Shown here: positions 59,603-64,000 of the stretch, one piece after another | How the letters are laid out: each line of letters opens with the position of its first letter | How positions within the stretch are numbered: position 1 is the first letter of the stretch | DNA from: Sulfuracidifex tepidarius | GTDB lineage: Archaea > Thermoproteota > Thermoprotei_A > Sulfolobales > Sulfolobaceae | NCBI RefSeq assembly: GCF_008326425.1 | Contig: NZ_AP018929.1 | Span: 1,006,875-1,070,874, forward strand | DNA: 64,000 nt | Reading direction: 5' to 3' | Made by a program: the position numbers and the translations under genes | The notes under the pieces: generated by a model | Told to the model about the DNA's origin: nothing | What the model saw: the letters and a program-made list of their open reading frames with translations, nothing else | Database searches by the model: none

Positions 59603-60196
59603 CTCTTCTTCCTCTTCTACTGCACTTATGCATTCAAGCTCGTTAAGTTTCTCGAATATCCTTTTCACCGCCTTGTAAACTTCGTCCTCTCTCTTCGCCC
59701 CGGTTATTACCATTTTACCACTGCTGAATATCAAGAGAACGACTTTTGGTTCGTCCATTCTAAATATTAAACCAGGGAACTGTTCAGGCTCGTACATATT
59801 ATTTTCAAGGAGAAATGCAGCCTTATCTAAGTTGACATGCACATGAAGGTTAGCAGACGCTACGATGTTCTGTATCTGTATTTTAGGTTTTCCAATTATC
59901 CTTATGCTATACCTTCTCAGGGTTCTAATTATTCGCTTAACAGCCTTAATCAATTCGTCTGTGCTCTTAGCACCAGTTACCACCATTTTCCCCGACTTGA
60001 AAATTAAGGACGTTACCTTGGGTTGTTCCAGCCTGAATATTAAACCAGGGAACTGATCTGGATCATATTCTATGTTGGGAATGCTCCTCTCCATTGCGTA
60101 TAGATCTAAGTTTTGATCTAAGGTGACAGTGGCAACTATGTTCTCTATGTTAATTACGGCTTTGTACTGGACGTTTGAATCTGCTATTATAACCAC
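59591..60196 (-). CDS. tbp: TATA-box binding protein
   Basis: The general transcription factor that binds the TATA boxes noted across this window. Two direct ~90-residue repeats form the saddle, each with the pattern [20 protein letters not shown] and [20 protein letters not shown]. An acidic tail (EEEEELEL) ends the protein, as usual in archaea. 201 aa with a GTG start at 60196. A TATA box (TTTATAAAG on the minus strand, about 60228-60220) suggests a nearly leaderless mRNA. Confidence 0.96.
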   Translation of the reverse strand: MVIIADSNVQYKAVINIENIVATVTLDQNLDLYAMERSIPNIEYDPDQFPGLIFRLEQPKVTSLIFKSGKMVVTGAKSTDELIKAVKRIIRTLRRYSIRIIGKPKIQIQNIVASANLHVHVNLDKAAFLLENNMYEPEQFPGLIFRMDEPKVVLLIFSSGKMVITGAKREDEVYKAVKRIFEKLNELECISAVEEEEELEL

Positions 60197-60235
60197 CTTT
60201 TTATATATTGAGCATAGACCTTTATAAACCCCTAT

Positions 60236-60988
60236 TTAAATAAGGATCTTCCTTAAAAGCTTCAATTCGGGGAACTCCATTATACCCTCTCCTTCGATTA
60301 TAACGTAAGGCCTCGCATTCTCGAGCGAACCGTGATTCCTTATAAGCGGGCTCATGTAGCCAGAATGAAGTATGGTGACATCGTTTCCGGCTTGGTAAGT
60401 TCCAACTGAAGGTAAAACTATTATGTTCGAAGAGGAGTCTTTTACTGGAACTTTAAGGAAAACTTGGAACCTCTTTACATAGCCTATTTTGTCCCTAACC
60501 GATAACCTTGGGTGTTCGTGGCCTAGGATGTAAGTCATTCCGTCACTCTTCTCAACGTTCTTGTGACCATGAGTGATAACTACGTCGTTGAGTTTCATAT
60601 CCTCTAAAAGTTCCACGTTGTCGAACTTCTCCGTGACTAAAGAGATGAAATTATCGTGATTTCCTTTCACCACTTTGACCTCTATGCCGTCGTCTCTAGT
60701 CCTTTTGAAGATCTCCGAGAGTTCTTCATTCTCCTGTCTCGTAAGTTTTTCGAAGCTATGTTTGAAGTCTCCGTTGATTATGATCTTCTTTACCTTGAAA
60801 GTGTTTATGCTCTTCTCGTATATTGAGAGGAACCTCTTTTTCTGCACTTTCGGTATATATATTCCCTTTCTTGCCATATCTTGTTCGTAACCTATATGAA
60901 CGTCAGACATCACTACTGCGTCGATTTCTTTAAGATACACCACTGGCAGATCACTCTCTATGAACAAGGACTTGGCAATCTCTATCAT
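60236..60988 (-). CDS. metallophosphoesterase (calcineurin-like)
   Basis: A 250-aa enzyme with all the metal motifs: SDVHIGYE, INGDFKH, VKGNHDN, THGHKN and LGHEHP. It belongs to the archaeal phosphoesterase group often linked to DNA or RNA metabolism. The substrate is unknown. It starts at 60988 and is divergent from dphB, with about 40 bp between. Confidence 0.85.
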   Translation of the reverse strand: MIEIAKSLFIESDLPVVYLKEIDAVVMSDVHIGYEQDMARKGIYIPKVQKKRFLSIYEKSINTFKVKKIIINGDFKHSFEKLTRQENEELSEIFKRTRDDGIEVKVVKGNHDNFISLVTEKFDNVELLEDMKLNDVVITHGHKNVEKSDGMTYILGHEHPRLSVRDKIGYVKRFQVFLKVPVKDSSSNIIVLPSVGTYQAGNDVTILHSGYMSPLIRNHGSLENARPYVIIEGEGIMEFPELKLLRKILI

Positions 60989-61027
60989 CTAGGACAACCT
61001 TTAGACGAGGTAGTCGTAACAATAGAT

Positions 61028-61792
61028 ATGGGAGAACTTTACTTTATAGGTATGGGTCTTTCTAGGTCGTTAATGACTAACAAGGCGCTGGACATTATAA
61101 GGAAAGCTGATGTGATAATATACGATACTTACACATCGTTTTCTTGTGATATATCACCCGACTACGTGAGGTCTCTTACGTCAGGTAAGGTAATTGAGGC
61201 GAATAGGGACCTTCTAGAGAACAGAAGCGCAGAAGTCATAAGTCTAGCTAAGGAAAAAGCAGTGGTTGTAGCTACGGTTGGTGACCCAATGATAGCTACG
61301 ACACATGTTTCAATGGCTATTGAAGCCAGAAAAGCGGGAGTAAAGGTGTCTGTAGTTCCGGGTGTCTCAGTTCATTGTTACCTCATCTCAAAGTCAATGT
61401 TATCTTCGTATAAGTTTGGTAAATCAGTGACGATAGTCTATCCCAGCTACGGTATAATGGATACTGCGCCTTACTCTGTAATAAAATCCAATAGATCTCT
61501 AGATATACATACAATTTTATATTTAGATATAAGAGAGGGTAAATTTATGACTCCCAACGAAGCTGTGTCGTTGCTCTTACAAATGGAGGACATGAGAAAA
61601 GAGAACGTGATAAAGGAAGACGATGTGATAGTAGTGGGATCCAGATTAGGATGTGAAGACGAGGCTGTAGTGAGCCTGAGCTTAAGCGAGGCTAAAAAAT
61701 ACGATTTCGGCAAACCCCCACACATACTCATATTTCCTTCTAACTTACATTATATGGAGGCTGATGCTTTGAAATGGATGACAACGAAATAA
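61028..61792 (+). CDS. dphB: diphthine synthase
   Basis: It methylates the modified histidine of elongation factor 2 during diphthamide synthesis. The tetrapyrrole-methylase fold begins LYFIGMGLS, followed by [25 protein letters not shown] and [10 protein letters not shown]. About 254 aa from ATG 61028; the open frame extends further upstream but would cover the divergent gene. It overlaps the FAD-synthase gene by 19 bp. Confidence 0.92.
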   Translation: MGELYFIGMGLSRSLMTNKALDIIRKADVIIYDTYTSFSCDISPDYVRSLTSGKVIEANRDLLENRSAEVISLAKEKAVVVATVGDPMIATTHVSMAIEARKAGVKVSVVPGVSVHCYLISKSMLSSYKFGKSVTIVYPSYGIMDTAPYSVIKSNRSLDIHTILYLDIREGKFMTPNEAVSLLLQMEDMRKENVIKEDDVIVVGSRLGCEDEAVVSLSLSEAKKYDFGKPPHILIFPSNLHYMEADALKWMTTK

Positions 61793-62478
61793 GGTCCCGC
61801 GCTTTGAAGTATATCAGCGGGATGAAGGAAAGACTATCAAAAATAGGCGACACGGGGTCCTTTAATAAAGTGATCGAGTTAGCTAGGCAGTACACTGAAG
61901 ATGCAGAGTATTATCTAGAAAAGGGAGACTTGGCTACCTCACTTGTAGACGTAGTATATGCTGAAGGTTTATTGGACTCTATAAATTTCTTGACAGGAAA
62001 GGATGAATCCGAGGTCTCTAAGAAAGTTTTCGTAGGTGGAACCTTCGACATATTACACCCGGGTCACGTAGAGTTCCTTAAGGAAGCTTCGAAATACGGT
62101 CGTGTTTTTGTGTCGGTTGCCAGGGACGATAATTCAGAGAAGGTGAAAGGAAGAAAGCCAATTAATGATGAGAACACACGTCTGGCCGTCATAAAAGGTA
62201 TACGTTACGTCCATGATGCTTTCCTCGGTGACAGCAAGGATTTCCTTAAGAGCGTTGAGAGGGTAAACCCTGATATAATCTTCCTGGGTCCAGACCAAAG
62301 AGTGAACGAGGAGGAGCTAAAGAAGTCTCTTAAGGAGAGAGGAATAAATGTGGAGGTGATCAGGCTAAAAGAGAGAGTCAACAAATGGACTCACTCGAGT
62401 TCTAGCCAGATAATCAAGGAAATAGTTTCTAGATATTGTGACGATCCAAATAAAACTGAGGGAAAAGGAGGAAGTTAA
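61774..62478 (+). CDS. ribL: FAD synthase with N-terminal DUF357 domain
   Basis: A two-domain protein of 234 aa. Residues about 1-80 form the helical DUF357 domain. Residues about 85-220 are a cytidylyltransferase-fold domain with [17 protein letters not shown] (HxGH motif) and the HSSSSQI end motif, as in archaeal FAD synthase RibL. It would convert FMN to FAD. The convergent neighbour is riboflavin kinase, the preceding step. Other nucleotidyltransferase substrates are possible. Confidence 0.82.
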   Translation: MDDNEIRSRALKYISGMKERLSKIGDTGSFNKVIELARQYTEDAEYYLEKGDLATSLVDVVYAEGLLDSINFLTGKDESEVSKKVFVGGTFDILHPGHVEFLKEASKYGRVFVSVARDDNSEKVKGRKPINDENTRLAVIKGIRYVHDAFLGDSKDFLKSVERVNPDIIFLGPDQRVNEEELKKSLKERGINVEVIRLKERVNKWTHSSSSQIIKEIVSRYCDDPNKTEGKGGS

Positions 62479-62554
62479 TATTCACGGATAGTTTTTACAA
62501 AAGAAAAGAAGAAAAGATCTAAGTGATTCGGTGAAGGTAAAGCTTCGCATCTTG

Positions 62555-63223
62555 TCATGTCATTACTATCACTTCTACGTCGTCTCCGTCCTTTAAATTA
62601 AGCTTCTCTCTTAAAGAGAACGGAGAAATCAGCTCGATGACGCTCTTAGGGTGCACTGTCCTAAGCGGTATTACTATTGCCGCAGGACCTATACCATTTA
62701 CAGTAGCAGGGAACATCTTGACTGCCCCGAGAACTCTGTCCTCGAATTTGTGCTCAGGTATCAATATGCCGCTGTTTGCATCTAGTATTATCCTATTTTC
62801 CACGGAGCTCTTATCATAAAGATTAAGGTTTAATGTTCCAGGGTACGGCACGAAGCCCATTCTCCTTGAGATTTCCTCCTCATAATACTTTATTGACAAG
62901 AAAATCTTTCCTTCTCCGAGCCCAGATACTACTTTACCCTTAAACCTGAGTTCCCTCTTAGTCTCTATTGCTTCTTTGATCATCTCTAAACACCGTAGAA
63001 GTAACGTTTCCCCCTCATTGGTGAGGCTTATGATCGCACCGTTCTTAGTCTCTGATTTGTTGATCAACCTCATTTCTTCTAATTCGTTAAGCTTTCTCGA
63101 TACCGATTGTTGTGATATGTCGAGTAACTTAGATAACTCTAGCTGCGTTATACATTCCTTATCCTTTGAGAAAGAAATAATCTTAGCTAGCGTACAAGCT
63201 ATATCAATTTCTTTAGAGTTCAT
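62555..63223 (-). CDS. ribK: CTP-dependent riboflavin kinase with N-terminal HTH
   Basis: A 222-aa protein. Residues about 1-85 form a MarR/Lrp-like winged helix ([21 protein letters not shown]). Residues about 95-222 form the archaeal riboflavin kinase beta-barrel ([25 protein letters not shown]). It phosphorylates riboflavin to FMN with CTP, and the HTH suggests it may also regulate flavin genes. It overlaps the upstream taw1 gene by 4 bp. Confidence 0.88.
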   Translation of the reverse strand: MNSKEIDIACTLAKIISFSKDKECITQLELSKLLDISQQSVSRKLNELEEMRLINKSETKNGAIISLTNEGETLLLRCLEMIKEAIETKRELRFKGKVVSGLGEGKIFLSIKYYEEEISRRMGFVPYPGTLNLNLYDKSSVENRIILDANSGILIPEHKFEDRVLGAVKMFPATVNGIGPAAIVIPLRTVHPKSVIELISPFSLREKLNLKDGDDVEVIVMT

Positions 63224-64000
63224 TCCTCAGTACAACCTTTTTCAGCTTCTTTATATTCTCCGTTGATATCATCTTCTGTGTCCTTTGTAGACCAGTCCCA
63301 TTTTTGGTTCCATGCATTGCCTATCTGAATTGGTCTATCTAACTGACTTAGAAGTACTATTCTGCTAGGTGCGTGTTCTGAAAGTATGTGATATCCAGTA
63401 GCTTTCTCAAGTTTTTTGGAGAACTCCCTTATCTCTTGGTGTCTGGGCATCGCATCGCGGGAAAGCCTATACGTAGAAGGACCTACATGCATGTAAGCTT
63501 TTGCCTCTATGTAAGTAGGCCTAGAGATATCGATCAACTTGGAAAACTGCTCTATGTCTTTATCTGACATATTCATACCCTTGATTAAAGTTAACCTCAG
63601 AACCGTTGGGCTGCTGAAACTGGGTAACATCTGTAAGGTTCTCATAACTAGATTCCATGAGTTAGGAACTACGGCTCTGTTTATGATCTTGTGTTTCATT
63701 TCGTTTGGGGCTTGAAGAGATACGAAAAGTTGAGTTGGCTCCTCTTCAAGGGATGCGAGCACGTCTGGCCTCACTCCACTAGTTACTAGAAACGTAGTCA
63801 TGCCCCTCCTGTGATATTCCTTTATCAAGTCTCCAAGTTTTTCATACAAGGTAGGTTCGCCGGTTAGGCTTATTGCAACATGTTTAGGACTAGATGCATC
63901 CTTCACTCTTTCTGGTCTAACTCCTTCTCTTCCGTAATATCCTGACACAGCTCTTCTATGCTCTTCTATGCTCCTCTCAGCGATGAACTCTGGATCGTCG
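63220..64000 (-). CDS. taw1: tRNA 4-demethylwyosine synthase, 5' part missing
   Basis: A radical-SAM enzyme that builds the wyosine ring on G37 of tRNA-Phe. The visible ~260 residues match the C-terminal two thirds: [53 protein letters not shown] and a Trp-rich end. The frame is open to the right edge of the window, so the N-terminus with the radical-SAM Cys cluster lies outside. It overlaps ribK by 4 bp. Confidence 0.88.
   Translation of the reverse strand, partial: DDPEFIAERSIEEHRRAVSGYYGREGVRPERVKDASSPKHVAISLTGEPTLYEKLGDLIKEYHRRGMTTFLVTSGVRPDVLASLEEEPTQLFVSLQAPNEMKHKIINRAVVPNSWNLVMRTLQMLPSFSSPTVLRLTLIKGMNMSDKDIEQFSKLIDISRPTYIEAKAYMHVGPSTYRLSRDAMPRHQEIREFSKKLEKATGYHILSEHAPSRIVLLSQLDRPIQIGNAWNQKWDWSTKDTEDDINGEYKEAEKGCTEE

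Noticed and set aside
50141-60225. 16-bp exact repeat GAGCATAGACCTTTAT at 50141-50156 and 60210-60225
   Set aside because: About one such pair is expected by chance in 64 kb. One copy covers the nop5 start codon and the other the tbp promoter in the opposite orientation, with no shared logic.
63951-63970. 10-bp tandem repeat CTCTTCTATG in taw1
   Set aside because: The encoded residues ([11 protein letters not shown]) fit the normal protein sequence, so it looks like chance within coding DNA.
1-64000. Search by eye for CRISPR arrays, intact insertion sequences and toxin-antitoxin pairs
   Set aside because: No regularly spaced repeats, transposase motifs or recognisable toxin/antitoxin pairs were seen. 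Apart from the region near 42 kb the window looks like stable core chromosome.

Overview
The window is a single chromosomal stretch from a thermoacidophilic crenarchaeon of the order Sulfolobales (family Sulfolobaceae; the exact genus cannot be fixed from sequence alone, a Metallosphaera- or Sulfuracidifex-like organism is plausible). The evidence is the cdvABC (ESCRT-type) division genes plus a cdvB paralogue, the trpBADFEGC gene order, the group II chaperonin, RpoK, TBP, TFB, TFE-beta, archaeal GatDE, Nop5-fibrillarin, class II ribonucleotide reductase, leaderless TATA-type promoters and many 1-14 bp gene overlaps. Gene order matches what I remember of the Sulfolobus region that holds cdvA-cdvC, trp, ppsA, cdvB2 and the third replication origin with whiP.

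Layout. 1-2.8 kb: cdvA-cdvB-cdvC, flanked by two candidate C/D box sRNAs. 2.9-6.5 kb (minus): DNA glycosylase and a basic-tailed unknown, serA, a serine-pyruvate-type aminotransferase and rpoK. 6.6-8.7 kb: small zinc-ribbon and unknown proteins and a short geranylgeranyl-reductase-like flavoprotein. 8.8-18.7 kb: valS, then the minus-strand tryptophan operon trpB-A-D-F-E-G-C ending in an aspartate aminotransferase. 18.7-25.4 kb: acylphosphatase, inositol-1-phosphate synthase, ppsA, the cdvB paralogue and a UbiD decarboxylase. 25.5-33.6 kb: thrC-lysC-asd, a PHP phosphoesterase, nreA, argF, a wHTH regulator and an ATP-NAD-kinase-like gene. 33.7-36.5 kb: whiP and the probable oriC3 region, Cys/Zn proteins and a degenerate TtuA/Ncs6-like protein. 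36.7-42.1 kb: thermosome alpha, small regulators and unknowns, argS and tRNA-Arg(GCG). 42.1-42.7 kb: a decayed fusellovirus-type integrase fragment beside the tRNA. 42.7-64 kb: nrdJ, gatDE, S30e, nop5-flpA, trm1, tfeB, tfb2, gar1, DUF373, tbp, dphB, FAD synthase, riboflavin kinase and the partial taw1 at the right edge.

Functional themes: cell division and replication initiation, transcription initiation (TBP, TFB, TFE-beta, RpoK), RNA modification and RNP biogenesis (Nop5, fibrillarin, Gar1, Trm1, Taw1, C/D sRNAs), tRNA charging (ValS, ArgS, GatDE), and amino-acid biosynthesis (Ser, Trp, Thr, Arg). No CRISPR array and no intact insertion sequence were seen.

The most notable observations are (i) the split-integrase remnant with a still recognisable promoter next to tRNA-Arg; (ii) two genes, lysC and valS, whose strong Shine-Dalgarno motifs point to non-standard ATA and CTG start codons; (iii) a TtuA/Ncs6-like protein that has lost its PP-loop; (iv) a perfect inverted repeat filling the trpB leader; (v) a C/D sRNA candidate at the cdvC 3' end; and (vi) a 28-bp tandem duplication that sets the stop codon of nop5.
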